Below, one piece after another: positions 53,582-64,000 of a stretch of 64,000 nucleotides of DNA. The translations under genes were made by a program, and so were the position numbers. The stretch is taken from the NCBI RefSeq assembly GCF_018343795.1, contig NZ_CP074346.1, positions 558,001-622,000 of the forward strand, given 5' to 3'. The DNA comes from Phocoenobacter atlanticus subsp. cyclopteri. GTDB lineage: Bacteria > Pseudomonadota > Gammaproteobacteria > Enterobacterales > Pasteurellaceae. The notes beneath the pieces were generated by a model, which worked only from the letters and a program-made list of their open reading frames with translations, searched no databases and had not been told where the DNA came from. Each line of letters starts with the position of its first letter. The stretch's first letter is position 1.

Positions 53582-54667
53582 ATGCTAAAGAATATAGAAA
53601 AATCAGTTTTTAAAATAATTACAGCAGATGGTGTAGGAAGTGGTTTTAAAATACAGGGGTATGATTTTATTATCACAAATTTTCACGTAATTGAAGGCTG
53701 TATAGAAGTTGCAGTAGAAACGTCAACACAAGATAAATATTTGGGTAAAGTCGTGATGGCTAATCCTGAACTAGATATTGCTTTTGTTTATGCTTCTGAG
53801 TTAAAAGATGAAAAAAGTTGTATTATTTTAGATAAACATATTGAAGTCCAAACAACACAAAAGATATATATTTGTAGTTTTCCTTTTGGAATGCCGTTTA
53901 CGATTACAGAAGGGATTGTTTCAAACCCAAAACAACTTATTTCAAATAGATATATTTTACAAACAGATGCAGCAGTAAACCCCGGTAATTCTGGTGGTGC
54001 TATGGTAAATGAGGATGGCGTGTTATTAGCCGTAACAGCGTCTAAATTTACGAATGCGGATAATGTAGGGTTTGGAATTCGTCATATTGATCTCATTAAA
54101 GAGCTTGAAGATTATCAAGTTGATTATGATATTTATAAAGTAAAATGTCATTCTTGTGATAATTATATTTCACAAAAAATAAGTTTTTGTGATAGCTGTG
54201 GTAACGAAATTAAAAAATCAGCATTTGAAAAGTCTGACTTGTCGAGTTTGGCTATTTTTATTGAAGAGAGTTTGAAATTGTTAGATATCAATCCTGTTTT
54301 ATGTAGAGAGGGGCGGGATTATTGGTCCTTTTATCAAGGACGAGCTTTAATCAGAATATTTGATAGTAATAGTGATTATCTTATTGCGACATCTCCACTT
54401 AATGAATTACCTAAATCTAATCTTAAAGATTTATTGTATTTTATAAATACAAATCAAGTTTCTCCTTTTTATTTAGGAATAAAAGACAATAAAATATATT
54501 TATCATATCGAATTCATTTATCGGATATGTTTAGTTCACAAAAAGAAAATATTCAGAATAATTTAAAAGATTTTATCTTAAAAGTAGATGAGCTAGATGA
54601 TTTTTTTCATACGAAGTTTAATTGTAATTTTGCTATTGAAAGCAAAAATATGAATACATTGATGTAA
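53582..54667 (+). CDS. Cytoplasmic trypsin-like serine protease with zinc ribbon and YbjN-like C-terminus
   Basis: The 361-residue protein starts directly with a DegP-type trypsin fold and has no signal peptide. The catalytic triad is visible: H35 in ITNFHVIEG, D65 in NPELDIAFVY, S137 in NPGNSGGAM. A zinc ribbon follows at C189, C192, C203 and C206 (CHSC ... CDSCGNE). Residues about 219-361 resemble the YbjN / type III chaperone-like domain also seen in the preceding protein. There is no PDZ domain, unlike periplasmic DegP/DegS. A regulatory or defence-type proteolytic switch is possible, but nothing fixes the substrate. Confidence 0.82.
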   Translation: MLKNIEKSVFKIITADGVGSGFKIQGYDFIITNFHVIEGCIEVAVETSTQDKYLGKVVMANPELDIAFVYASELKDEKSCIILDKHIEVQTTQKIYICSFPFGMPFTITEGIVSNPKQLISNRYILQTDAAVNPGNSGGAMVNEDGVLLAVTASKFTNADNVGFGIRHIDLIKELEDYQVDYDIYKVKCHSCDNYISQKISFCDSCGNEIKKSAFEKSDLSSLAIFIEESLKLLDINPVLCREGRDYWSFYQGRALIRIFDSNSDYLIATSPLNELPKSNLKDLLYFINTNQVSPFYLGIKDNKIYLSYRIHLSDMFSSQKENIQNNLKDFILKVDELDDFFHTKFNCNFAIESKNMNTLM

Positions 54668-54805
54668 TATTTAAAGAAGATAAGCCAAGAATTCATACGT
54701 AGATAAAATATACCCGAAAATATGATTATATTTAGCCACTTAATCCCAGTCAAAGATAGTGTGACGGTAAATTATAATAAGTATTAAAAAAGTTTTTATA
54801 AAAAA

Positions 54806-54833
54806 TTGCATTATTTCATTTTTATGTTAGAAT
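54806..54833 (+). promoter_or_regulatory. Promoter of tRNA-Val
   Basis: TTGCAT (54806-54811) and TAGAAT (54828-54833) are spaced 16 bases apart; transcription would start about 20 bases before the tRNA. Confidence 0.6.
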
Positions 54834-54860
54834 TGTACGCGTTTTAAAACAATTCTTAAT

Positions 54861-54937
54861 GCGACCATAGCTCAGTTGGTTAGAGCACCACCTTGACATG
54901 GTGGGGGTCGGTGATTCGAGTTCACTTGGTCGCACCA
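54861..54937 (+). tRNA. tRNA-Val (anticodon GAC)
   Basis: Full cloverleaf of 77 bases with encoded CCA: acceptor GCGACCA pairs with TGGTCGC, D-loop AGCTCAGTTGGTTAGAGC, anticodon stem ACCACCTTGACATGGTGG with GAC, and T-arm with ATTCGAGTT. It closely follows E. coli tRNA-Val2. Confidence 0.97.
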
Positions 54938-55050
54938 TTCTATAAAATCTCCTTTGTTATCTTTATCATCTTTTCTTTGCCTATTTTACATTTACTTTAT
55001 GCGTTAAAAGTATTATCATTTCAAGCATTTATGTTATTTTAATATTTTAA

Positions 55051-56061
<1,011 letters not shown>

Positions 56062-56081
56062 GACAGGATGAGGAAAGAATA

Positions 56082-58469
56082 ATGAAATTTAATGAATCTT
56101 GGTTGCGTGAGTGGGTAAATCCAGCGATTACAACGGAACAATTATGCGATCAAATCACAATGCTTGGCTTGGAAGTGGACGGCGTTGAAGCAGTTGCAGA
56201 TACCTTTTCAGGTGTTGTTGTAGGCGAAGTGGTTGAATGCGGTCAGCACCCAAATGCAGATAAATTACGTGTAACCAAAGTAAATGTCGGTGGCGAGCGT
56301 TTATTAGACATCGTTTGTGGTGCACCAAACTGCCGTTTAGGTTTAAAAGTGGCCTGTGCCGTTGATGGTGCAGTTTTACCAGGTAATTTTAAAATTAAGA
56401 AAACCAAATTACGTGGTGAACCGTCTGAGGGAATGCTTTGTTCATTCACTGAATTAGGTATTAAAGTTGAGCAAGATGGTATTATTGAATTGCCAGCAGA
56501 CGCACCTATAGGTAAAGATTTCCGTGAATATTTAGATTTAGAAGATAGCATTGTTGAAATCAGCTTAACGCCAAACCGTGCGGATTGTTTAAGCATTTCA
56601 GGGATCGCTCGTGAAGTGGCGGTTGCAAATCAATTAGAAATGATTGCACCAATATTTGAACCTGTTTCAGCGACTATTTCAGATAAAGTTGCCGTAGAAA
56701 TTCATAATCCAGAAGCTTGCCCACGTTATTTATCTCGTGTGGTTAAAAATGTGAACGTAAACGCACAATCGCCACTTTGGTTACAGGAGAAATTACGCCG
56801 TTGTGGTATGCGTTCAATTGATCCTGTGGTTGATGTCACAAACTTCGTATTACTTGAATTAGGTCAGCCAATGCACGCTTTTGATATGGCAAAAGTGAAC
56901 GCACCAATTCAAGTACGTTTAGCAAAAGCAAATGAAAAGTTAGTGTTATTAGACGGTAATGAAGTTACATTAAAAGAAAATACCTTGCTAATTTGCGATC
57001 AAAATCAACCGCTTGCAATGGCGGGGATCTTCGGTGGTAAAGAGAGTGGCGTAAGTGATACAACAACAGATATTATTTTAGAGGCAGCATTCTTTGCACC
57101 ATTAGCGATCGCAGGGCGTGCAAGACAATATGGTTTACATACCGATTCTTCACACCGTTTTGAGCGTGGTGTGGATTTTGAAAATACACGCAATGCAATG
57201 GAACGTGCAACCGCATTATTATTAGACATTTGTGGTGGTGAAGCAGGTGAAATTGTGGAAGCGAAAAGTGATGAGCATTTACCAAAAGCAAATCAGGTGA
57301 CTTTACGTCGTGAAAAATTAGACGCATTATTAGGTCATCATATTGCTGATGAAACCGTCACTGATATTTTAACTCGTTTAGGTTTATCGCCAATTTTTGC
57401 AAATAATGAATGGAAAGTGACCGCTTGTAGCTGGCGTTTTGATATCGAAATTGAAGAAGATTTAATTGAGGAAGTGGCACGTATTTACGGTTACAACAGC
57501 ATTCCAAACAATGCTCCATTAGCTCATTTAAATATGAATGAGCACCGTGAAGCGAATTTAGATTTAATGCGTGTCAAAATGGCATTAGTGGACAGCGATT
57601 ACCAAGAAGCGATCACTTATAGCTTTGTCAATCCAAAAACACAGGCGTTATTGCACCCAAATCAAGAAGCAATAGTGTTGCCTAACCCAATTTCAGCGGA
57701 TATGTCAGCAATGCGTTTATCCTTGTTAAGTGGTTTGTTAGAGGCGGTTGTTTATAACCAAAAACGTCAGCAAAGCCGAGTACGTTTATTTGAAACAGGC
57801 TTGCGTTTTGTACCTGATGAAAATGCAGAAATGGGTATTCGCCAAGAGCAAATGTTGGCAGCGGTTATTGTGGGCGCGAAACACAATGAACACTGGACGG
57901 GCAAATCGGATAATGTTGATTTCTTTGATTTAAAAGGCGATTTAGAGCGCGTACTTTCTTTAACAAATAAAGCGAAATCAGTACGTTTTGTGGCTAAAAC
58001 TTATGACGCATTACATCCAGGTCAATCGGCAGCGATCTTAATTGATGAAAAAGAAGTGGGCTTTATCGGTACAGTACACCCAAAAGTTGCACAAAAATTA
58101 GATATTTCAGTTACAGCAGTAGTATTTGAAATTTTATGGTCAGCGATTGATGAGCGAGCAGTCACACAGGCAAAAGACATTTCTAAATTCCCAGCAAATA
58201 AACGTGATATTGCGATTGTGGTTGATTGTAATGTTGCCGTGGCAGATATTTTATCTACTTGCCAAAAAGCAGGTGGAGAAAAACTAATTGCAGTAAATCT
58301 TTTTGATGTTTATCAAGGTGAAAATATTGGTAGCGATAAGAAGAGCTTAGCAATTAGTCTAACGGTTCAAGATACTTCAAAAACCCTTGAAGAAGAAGAG
58401 ATCAATGCTGTAATTAAAGCAGTGTTGAGTGAACTTGAACAATGTTTTGGTGCATATTTGAGAGATTAA
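56082..58469 (+). CDS. pheT: Phenylalanyl-tRNA synthetase beta subunit
   Basis: The 795-residue length equals E. coli PheT. Domain order is tRNA-binding OB fold (about 40-150; [18 protein letters not shown]), B3/4 editing domain (about 210-385), B5 (about 402-470), a synthetase-like core, and the C-terminal anticodon-binding FDX-ACB domain (about 702-795; [15 protein letters not shown]). An inverted perfect uptake signal lies near 57422. In operon with pheS and ihfA. Confidence 0.98.
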   Translation: MKFNESWLREWVNPAITTEQLCDQITMLGLEVDGVEAVADTFSGVVVGEVVECGQHPNADKLRVTKVNVGGERLLDIVCGAPNCRLGLKVACAVDGAVLPGNFKIKKTKLRGEPSEGMLCSFTELGIKVEQDGIIELPADAPIGKDFREYLDLEDSIVEISLTPNRADCLSISGIAREVAVANQLEMIAPIFEPVSATISDKVAVEIHNPEACPRYLSRVVKNVNVNAQSPLWLQEKLRRCGMRSIDPVVDVTNFVLLELGQPMHAFDMAKVNAPIQVRLAKANEKLVLLDGNEVTLKENTLLICDQNQPLAMAGIFGGKESGVSDTTTDIILEAAFFAPLAIAGRARQYGLHTDSSHRFERGVDFENTRNAMERATALLLDICGGEAGEIVEAKSDEHLPKANQVTLRREKLDALLGHHIADETVTDILTRLGLSPIFANNEWKVTACSWRFDIEIEEDLIEEVARIYGYNSIPNNAPLAHLNMNEHREANLDLMRVKMALVDSDYQEAITYSFVNPKTQALLHPNQEAIVLPNPISADMSAMRLSLLSGLLEAVVYNQKRQQSRVRLFETGLRFVPDENAEMGIRQEQMLAAVIVGAKHNEHWTGKSDNVDFFDLKGDLERVLSLTNKAKSVRFVAKTYDALHPGQSAAILIDEKEVGFIGTVHPKVAQKLDISVTAVVFEILWSAIDERAVTQAKDISKFPANKRDIAIVVDCNVAVADILSTCQKAGGEKLIAVNLFDVYQGENIGSDKKSLAISLTVQDTSKTLEEEEINAVIKAVLSELEQCFGAYLRD

Positions 58470-58487
58470 GTTTGAGGAGCTTAAATT

Positions 58488-58778
58488 ATGACATTAACTA
58501 AAATTGAAATGATAGAACATATTATTAAACAACTTGAATTAGATAAAAAAACAGCAAGAGAGTTTGTTGAACAGTTTTTTGAAGAAATTCGAATTGCTCT
58601 TGAAAAGGGAGATGAAGTGAAATTATCAGGATTTGGTAATTTCAGAGTACGTGAAAAGGAAGCAAGACCAGGTAGAAACCCAAGAACGAGAGAGCCTGTA
58701 GCAGTTTCTGCTCGAAGAGTGGTTACCTTTAAACCAAGTCAAAAGCTTAAAGATCGAATTGAAGAGGCTAACAAGTAA
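58488..58778 (+). CDS. ihfA: Integration host factor alpha subunit
   Basis: DNA-bending protein of 96 residues. The signature [20 protein letters not shown] includes the DNA-intercalating proline, and [12 protein letters not shown] is typical of the alpha subunit. It follows pheT after 18 bases, the usual pheST-ihfA order. Confidence 0.98.
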   Translation: MTLTKIEMIEHIIKQLELDKKTAREFVEQFFEEIRIALEKGDEVKLSGFGNFRVREKEARPGRNPRTREPVAVSARRVVTFKPSQKLKDRIEEANK

Positions 58779-58783
58779 AAACG

Positions 58784-59278
58784 GTGCATTATTTTTATAG
58801 AATAACTTATATACGATTACTAAGTTTTTATAAACTTATTATATTAATAATGTTAAGTTTGTGTTTAGTTAGCTGTTCAGCAGACCCCAGCTTTTCAAAT
58901 GAAATTTATATAGTCAATAAGCTTGTTAAACAGCATCGTATTTGGAAAGGGACACCTTATCGTTTAGGGGGAAATACTCCTCAGGGAGTGGATTGTTCAG
59001 GACTTACTACTGCTATTTTTAAAAATTCTTTTGGTATTCATTTACCAAGAACGACCAAATTACAAGCAAAAACGGGGGCTTATGTTCCTAAAAAATATTT
59101 GCAAGCGGGGGATTTGGTTTTTTTTAAGACAGGACGAGGACCTTTTGGAAATCACGTCGGTATTTATGTAAAAAATGGGCATTTTTTACATGCATCGTCT
59201 AAAAAAGGCGTGATATATTCAAATTTAAATTCGCCTTATTATAAAAGAGTATACTGGCAAGCCCGACGTTTACAGTAA
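58784..59278 (+). CDS. NlpC/P60-family lipoprotein, probable murein endopeptidase
   Basis: Cell-wall hydrolase of the Spr/MepS type. The likely lipobox is LVSC with C31 as lipid site, counting from the GTG at 58784; the ATG at 58850 would leave too short a signal. The catalytic set is C71 in GVDCSGLT, H124 in FGNHVGIYV, and the histidine in FLHASSKKG. The start lacks a clear ribosome site and lies six bases after ihfA, so it may depend on ihfA translation. The ihfA-nlpC order is also known in Haemophilus. Confidence 0.88.
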   Translation: MHYFYRITYIRLLSFYKLIILIMLSLCLVSCSADPSFSNEIYIVNKLVKQHRIWKGTPYRLGGNTPQGVDCSGLTTAIFKNSFGIHLPRTTKLQAKTGAYVPKKYLQAGDLVFFKTGRGPFGNHVGIYVKNGHFLHASSKKGVIYSNLNSPYYKRVYWQARRLQ

Positions 59279-59458
59279 AAAATATGAAGTAGATCACAAA
59301 ATTAAACATTTTATATAGTTATTGTTTGAAAAAATCATTAAATTGTTTTAACTTAGTGGCTATATAAAAATAAGTGTTGTGCCCAACAACCTTTTCATAA
59401 TTTGCTTTCCGAGTGCCCCTTGTTTTAGGGGCTTTTTTTATTTTTAGGACTATTTTTT
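59279..59458 (+). other. Gap with terminator 20 bases before rseC; leader or small RNA possible
   Basis: GCCCCT and AGGGGC (59415-59420, 59427-59432) form a 6-bp GC stem followed by seven T, ending about 20 bases before the rseC ATG. Upstream are a TATATA at about 59362 and GTGTTGTGCCCAACAAC, itself a small hairpin. The terminator could end the nlpC transcript, attenuate rseC, or end a small RNA of about 70-80 bases. Confidence 0.5.
59415..59439 (+). terminator. Intrinsic terminator
   Basis: GCCCCT-TGTTTT-AGGGGC followed by TTTTTTTA. Confidence 0.9.
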
Positions 59459-59890
59459 ATGCTTATTGAACAAGGCAAAGTACTAAGTTATCACAATGGT
59501 ATAGCAAAGGTTGAATGTTATACTAAGAGTGGCTGTGGCAGTTGCGATGCAAAACAGGGTTGTGGTACACAATCACTATCTGAATTGACAGGAAGTAAAG
59601 TCGTTTCTTTATTAGATCTCGAAGTATTTGAAGAACTAAAACAGGGTGATATTATCAATGTAGGTTTGAAAGAAAGTTCTCTATTAGTCAGCGTTATGTG
59701 GTTGTATTGTATCCCATTAACAGTATTAATTGTATCAGCGGTAGGATTTTCACAACTTTTTGCAAATGAGCTTATTGTTGCATTATTAACTATTACGGCA
59801 ACATTGCTGAGTTTTGGAGGAATAAAATGGCAGCTTTCTCAAAAGAAACATTTTAACCCCCAAATTATATTTTTAGGGAAAGTAAATTAG
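59459..59890 (+). CDS. rseC: SoxR-reducing / sigma-E regulator RseC
   Basis: Inner-membrane protein of 143 residues. The cytoplasmic cysteine motif SGCGSCDAKQGCG is followed by two membrane helices (VMWLYCIPLTVLIVSAVGF and LIVALLTITATLLSFGGI). In E. coli it lies behind rpoE-rseAB; here it stands alone. Its stop codon overlaps that of lysC tail to tail by three bases. Confidence 0.93.
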   Translation: MLIEQGKVLSYHNGIAKVECYTKSGCGSCDAKQGCGTQSLSELTGSKVVSLLDLEVFEELKQGDIINVGLKESSLLVSVMWLYCIPLTVLIVSAVGFSQLFANELIVALLTITATLLSFGGIKWQLSQKKHFNPQIIFLGKVN

Positions 59891-61230
59891 CATTCAAACA
59901 ATGAGCAATGTAATCCTCTAACAATTTTATCTACTTCTTCATTATTGACTAAAATACAGATATTGTTGCTACTTGCACCATAACTAATTAAACGTATATT
60001 ATCCTTTTCTAATGCTCCAAACAGTTGTTTTGCGAGTCCTTTTTCTGTATGAAGGTTATTACCAATAATAGTAACAAGAGCAAGGTTAGGTTCGATTTGT
60101 ACATTGCAAGAAATACTTAACTCTTCAATAATTTGTGGAGATAAGGAGGTAGTGGAACCTATTTTATCTAGTGTTAATGCGATGCTAATTTCAGAGGTCG
60201 TTACCACATCAATAGAAAGTTGATGTTTAGCTAATATGCTAAAAATATTGGCTAAAAAACCTTTGGTATGGATCATTCCCAGACTAGATAAAGTCACCAA
60301 TGTTTGATCACCGCGTAAAGCAATGGCTCTGAATATTGGACGAGGTTGTGGATTTGAAGTTATCCAAGTTCCACCTTGTTCAGGATTTTTACTTGATCCT
60401 ACAAAAACAGGAATATTGCTACGAACAGCGGGTAATAGCGTTGCAGGATGGAGTACTTTTGCTCCAAATGTTGCCATTTCAGCCGCTTCATTAAAGCTAA
60501 TAGTTTCGATACGTTTCGCATTAGGTACAACCCTTGGATCCATCGTATAGATACCAGAAACATCTGTCCAAATTAATACATCATTCGCATTTAATACTTC
60601 TGCTAATAATGCTGCGGAATAATCACTTCCACCACGTCCTAGCGTAGTGGTTTTTCCATTATCATCTCGCCCAATAAAACCTTGTGTAACAATAACTTTT
60701 CCACTATCAAGTAAAGGTTTTAGAATTTCATTCGCTTGTTGTTGTGTTTTTTTATTATTAGGTAGTGCTTTTCCATAGTTGTCATTTGTAGCAACAATAT
60801 CACGAATATCAACCCAAATGGCATCAATATTTTTTTCTTTCAGTAATTGTGTGAAAATGGTGCTAGATAACATTTCTCCGTGGCTAATCAATTCATCACT
60901 TAATATACGAGAAGTTACTAATGTTGCTGATTCTGCAAGATTTGATATATGCTCTAATAGTAGTTCAATTTTATCTAAAATTTTATTTGGACATTGTAAT
61001 TGATTGATGATACTAAATTGAATATCGCGTATATTATTTAAAATAGTTTTTAGACGATCTTCCTTACAACCATTTGCAAGTTCAACGAGATAGTCGGTAA
61101 TTCCTGCAGAGGCAGAAAGTACGATAACGCGAGTATTTTTATCTGAAGTAATGATGTTAGCACAGGCAGACATTGCCTTAAAATTTGCAACACTGGTTCC
61201 GCCAAATTTGGCAACAGAGAGATGTGGCAT
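59887..61230 (-). CDS. lysC: Aspartate kinase
   Basis: First step of lysine, threonine and methionine synthesis. The start at 61230 (MPHLSVAKFGGTSVAN) fits the family and gives 447 residues; the open frame extends 17 codons further without resemblance. Motifs are KFGGTS, GRGGSDYSAALLAE and EAAEMATFGAKVLHP, with ACT domains from about 295 to the end. It matches the monofunctional lysine-sensitive type (449 residues in E. coli). No lysine riboswitch is visible upstream. Confidence 0.94.
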   Translation of the reverse strand: MPHLSVAKFGGTSVANFKAMSACANIITSDKNTRVIVLSASAGITDYLVELANGCKEDRLKTILNNIRDIQFSIINQLQCPNKILDKIELLLEHISNLAESATLVTSRILSDELISHGEMLSSTIFTQLLKEKNIDAIWVDIRDIVATNDNYGKALPNNKKTQQQANEILKPLLDSGKVIVTQGFIGRDDNGKTTTLGRGGSDYSAALLAEVLNANDVLIWTDVSGIYTMDPRVVPNAKRIETISFNEAAEMATFGAKVLHPATLLPAVRSNIPVFVGSSKNPEQGGTWITSNPQPRPIFRAIALRGDQTLVTLSSLGMIHTKGFLANIFSILAKHQLSIDVVTTSEISIALTLDKIGSTTSLSPQIIEELSISCNVQIEPNLALVTIIGNNLHTEKGLAKQLFGALEKDNIRLISYGASSNNICILVNNEEVDKIVRGLHCSLFEC

Positions 61231-61402
61231 AATAGTTTTAGTTCCCGTATTAAAAACCCCACATAAAATATATAGATGCAATCTTGTATATAAATTATGT
61301 CAAATAATAAATTTTTATTATAGAAAGTAGTAAAGTTAAGTTTTCATTTTATCATTTTAATAGTATGATTTCACCATTAAATATAGGATTAGTGAAAATA
61401 TA

Positions 61403-63090
61403 ATGATAGTTAAAAAACAAGCAGTAAGATTATTTTTATTTTTTGCAATTTTTGTATTAATCAGATGGCTTATTCCGTCCCTCGAATACCACAAGAATTA
61501 CTTGTAAAAAGTTTAGTTTATTGTACAAATGCATCTGGATTTTCTTTTGATCCTCAAAAGGCAGATGTGGGCACCAATATGAATGTGGTGACTGAACAAA
61601 TTTATGATAAATTGCTTGAATTTGATCCTGCTACTAATAGTTTAAAACCTGCATTAGCTAAAAGTTATAAAGTAAGTGATGATGGTTTAGAAATTACTTT
61701 TTATTTAAGAAAAAATGTTAAATTTCATACTACTGATTGGTTTAATCCAACACGTAACTTTAATGCGGATGATGTACTTTTTTCTTTAAATAGAGTGATG
61801 GGAAATGTTGATGACTTACCTGAATTAGAAGAGTTGGATCAAGTTAAATATAGCGATAAAAGTTATAATAATTATCTTTTTCAAAGACAAGCACGCCGTA
61901 CCCATTTCCCTTATTTTGAAAGTATTAATTTAAAAAGTAAGATTGTCAGTTTAAGTGCACCTTCTAAATATAGTGTAAAAATTAGATTAGCTGAACCAGA
62001 TGCTTCTTTATTGGCTCATCTTGCGAGTCAATATACAGTTATTTTATCTAAAGAATATGCATTACAATTGAGTTCTGATGATAATTTAGCACAGCTAGAT
62101 CAACTCCCTGTGGGTACAGGGGCATATAAATTACAAAGTTATGTACACAATGATTATGTTCGTTTACAAAGAAATGAGAGCTATTGGGGTAAAAAAGCGA
62201 ATATTGAAAATATCATTATTGATTTTTCTACAAGTAGTACTGGACAAATGGCAAAGTTTTTAAATCAAGAATGTGATATTTCTGCTTTTCCTGAACCAAG
62301 CCAACTTTCTTCTTTGCCTAAAGGGTATTTAGTGAATATTTTTGGGGCTAATTTATCATTTTTAGCGTTTAATAATCAAAGTATGAAAATGAATGATATT
62401 AAACTGCGTCGAGAAATTGTACATTCTATTAATCGTGAAAGATTAGGAAAACAGTTATTTTATGGTTTAGCAGAGGTAGCAGATAATGTATTACCAACGG
62501 CTCTTTTTCCTAATAGAAATGCAGATCACTATCCGTACTTCCCTAAAAATAATAAAGAAAAAATAAGAGAGTATTTAGAGCTTGTGCTTTGGGTACTTGA
62601 TGAAAGACATGTTTATAATTTTCATTCTTTAAAAATGGCCGAGTTGATAAAATATGATTTAGAGAAAATAGGTATTAAGTTAAAAGTACGTCAGGTAAGT
62701 AGAACTCTTTTAGTACAACAATTGGCAAAAAGAGAAGCTGACTATGATATGATTTTAACAGGCTGGCTTGCAAACAATTACGATCCTGATAATTTTTTAT
62801 CTGCTATTTTAGGTTGCCGTTCTCAATTTTCGGTTACAAATTTAGCGAATTGGTGTAATGATGAGTTTGAATATTTACTCAATCAAGCTAGAATAAGTGA
62901 AGATAATGATGAACGTATAAAGTTGTATAAAAAAATTGAGAAAATATTAAGAGAGGAATTACCTATATTACCATTACTTAATGCTAACCGTTTATTGGTC
63001 GTAAGTGATAAAGTAAGAAGTGTACAGATCAGTCCATTTGGTAAAGTAGATTTATCTAAAATCAAATTAATATCTCCAGTAAATAAATAG
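61403..63090 (+). pseudogene. sapA: SapA, periplasmic binding protein of the peptide ABC transporter; signal peptide out of frame
   Basis: SapA binds antimicrobial peptides and haem for the SapBCDF importer. From 61465 the frame encodes a full mature protein (MAYSVPRIPQELLVKSLVYC, then PQKADVGTNMNVVTEQIYDKLLEFDP, typical of SBP family 5) but has no signal and no ribosome site. An ATG at 61403 opens another frame with a signal-like MIVKKQAVRLFLFFAIF that stops after 34 codons. Adding one T to the T5 run at 61449-61453 joins them and gives a signal peptide with an A-Y-S cleavage site before VPR. As read, SapA would not be exported. Confidence 0.75.
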
Positions 63091-63098
63091 AGTTTGAT

Positions 63099-64000
63099 AT
63101 GTTATTCATTTTTATTCGTAAATTATTTTGGATTACAGTAACAGTTTTTATTCTTTCTATAATGAGTTACTCCATTTTATTAAAAGATCCGCTTAACTTA
63201 CTGATTTACGATGGCGGTATAAAGTCTTATTTTTATTATATTGTTTCTTTGTTAAGAGGAGATCTGGATATAAGTTATAATTCAGGTGAACCGTTATTTA
63301 ATCAAATATTAAGAGTGTTCCCAGCAACACTTTCGTTATGCTTTTCTGTGACTCTATTATCGTTACTTATAGGTATTCCACTGGGATTTTTGTCTGCTTA
63401 TAATTCAAACAATCTTGTGGGTAAAAGTCTATCTATTTTGGGTTCATTAAGTTTAGCTTTTCCTGTTTTTTGGTTAGCAATTATCTTACTTTATTATTCT
63501 TCTATAAATCAGTGGGAAATTGCAGCAGTGGGGGAGCTTAATCCAATTTATGAAATTCCAGTTGTGACCAATTTTAAGCTGGTAGATATATTTTTAGTTG
63601 ATGTACCTTATAAATTAAAAATAGCGCAGAGTTTATTACGTCATTTAGCTTTACCTACATTGATTTTGGTTATTCCTGCGATGTTAGAAGTAATGAGAAT
63701 GACTCAAGAACAAGCAATATATGTAATGAAGAAAGATTATGTTAAAGTTGCGAGAACAAAAGGATGGTCGGGGTTTAAAATATGGCGAATGCATATCGTT
63801 TGTAATGTACTACCTCCGATTATTCCAGCAATTGCACGTAATATTATTTTAATTTTTGCCTTTGCAATGTTAGTTGAGAATGTTGTAAGTTGGGGAGGAA
63901 TTGGGTATTGGTTAATTAATGCAGTATCAGTGCAAGACTATAATGCCATATCTGCAGGTATTATTGTTATTGGGTTATTTATATTAACAGTGGATGTATT
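63099..64000 (+). CDS. sapB: Peptide ABC transporter permease SapB, cut by the window end
   Basis: The frame starts MLFIFIRKLFWITVTVFILS eight bases after sapA and is still open at base 64000 (300 codons seen). It has several membrane segments and the permease loop EQAIYVMKKDYVKVARTKGW, the EAA-type contact with the ATPase. The order sapA-sapB agrees with the sap operon of Haemophilus. Confidence 0.93.
   Translation, partial: MLFIFIRKLFWITVTVFILSIMSYSILLKDPLNLLIYDGGIKSYFYYIVSLLRGDLDISYNSGEPLFNQILRVFPATLSLCFSVTLLSLLIGIPLGFLSAYNSNNLVGKSLSILGSLSLAFPVFWLAIILLYYSSINQWEIAAVGELNPIYEIPVVTNFKLVDIFLVDVPYKLKIAQSLLRHLALPTLILVIPAMLEVMRMTQEQAIYVMKKDYVKVARTKGWSGFKIWRMHIVCNVLPPIIPAIARNIILIFAFAMLVENVVSWGGIGYWLINAVSVQDYNAISAGIIVIGLFILTVDV

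Noticed and set aside
52265..54937. Integrative island bounded by tRNA-Val
   Set aside because: No integrase gene and no repeat of the tRNA 3' end was found on the other side; adjacency alone is not enough.
61231..61402. Lysine riboswitch before lysC
   Set aside because: Only about 170 AT-rich bases lie between lysC and sapA, with no multi-helix structure or lysine-box sequence.

Overview
The window is an AT-rich chromosomal segment from a Pasteurellaceae bacterium. The evidence is gene content (hitA/fbpA-type iron binder, sapAB, torCAD, pheST-ihfA-nlpC/P60, Pasteurellaceae-type short SurA) and many copies of the DNA-uptake signal of the Actinobacillus pleuropneumoniae type (core ACAAGCGGT, usually followed by a T/A-rich tail with TTTGCAAA), rather than the H. 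influenzae core AAGTGCGGT. The species cannot be fixed from the sequence alone.

Layout. 1-7.1 kb: 3' part of recA with a LexA box, surA, hldE, an intact 1208-bp ISAs1-family insertion sequence with a 10-bp target duplication, a short-repeat region, and uup. 7.3-11.1 kb: pabB (frameshifted), pabC, menC, and an iron-binding fbpA. 11.5-17.1 kb: a complete molybdenum cofactor operon moeA-moaA-moaB-mobA-moaC-moaD-moaE-moeB/rhodanese. 17.4-22 kb: torC-torA-torD (TMAO respiration), then a stand-alone tatA. 22-28.8 kb: the cytochrome c maturation operon ccmABCDEFGHI, with ccmI cut by one in-frame TAA. 28.9-37.7 kb: a DUF1176 protein, a toxin-antitoxin pair with a frameshifted toxin, yacL, fnr, a tiny membrane protein with a DUF817 protein, an FAD oxidase, ansA, ppx, ybeY. 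37.8-44.4 kb: potE, speF and the ornithine-sensing leader peptide speFL, a perfect CRP site, a pentanucleotide repeat tract, then divergent paeA (ytfL) and an EamA transporter. 44.4-50.8 kb: a leftward set of a BASS-type transporter, a DsrE gene (stop at codon 5), a DUF2892 protein, an outer-membrane barrel, a LolA-like protein, and an MMPL/RND exporter (frameshifted). 51-54.7 kb: carboxynorspermidine synthase with a structured leader, then an uncharacterised two-gene unit: a tail-anchored protein and a cytoplasmic trypsin-like protease with a zinc ribbon. 54.9-64 kb: tRNA-Val, pheS, pheT, ihfA, an NlpC/P60 lipoprotein, rseC, lysC, sapA (signal peptide out of frame), and the start of sapB.

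How it works together. From 11.5 to 28.8 kb one strand carries what is needed to build a periplasmic molybdoenzyme chain: cofactor synthesis, the TMAO reductase with its chaperone and pentahaem cytochrome, a Tat component, and haem attachment. A likely FNR site precedes torC, and fnr itself lies 3 kb beyond. A second theme is polyamines: ornithine decarboxylase, putrescine antiporter, a PaeA-type polyamine exporter and carboxynorspermidine synthase lie within 15 kb.

Six genes carry a single disabling lesion (pabB, ccmI, yoeB-like toxin, dsrE, MMPL exporter, sapA). Four lesions are one-base changes in A or T runs and two are in-frame TAA codons. This points to gene decay, homopolymer phase variation or assembly error, and read-level checking would separate these. 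The least explained content is the protease/tail-anchored pair at 52.4-54.7 kb.
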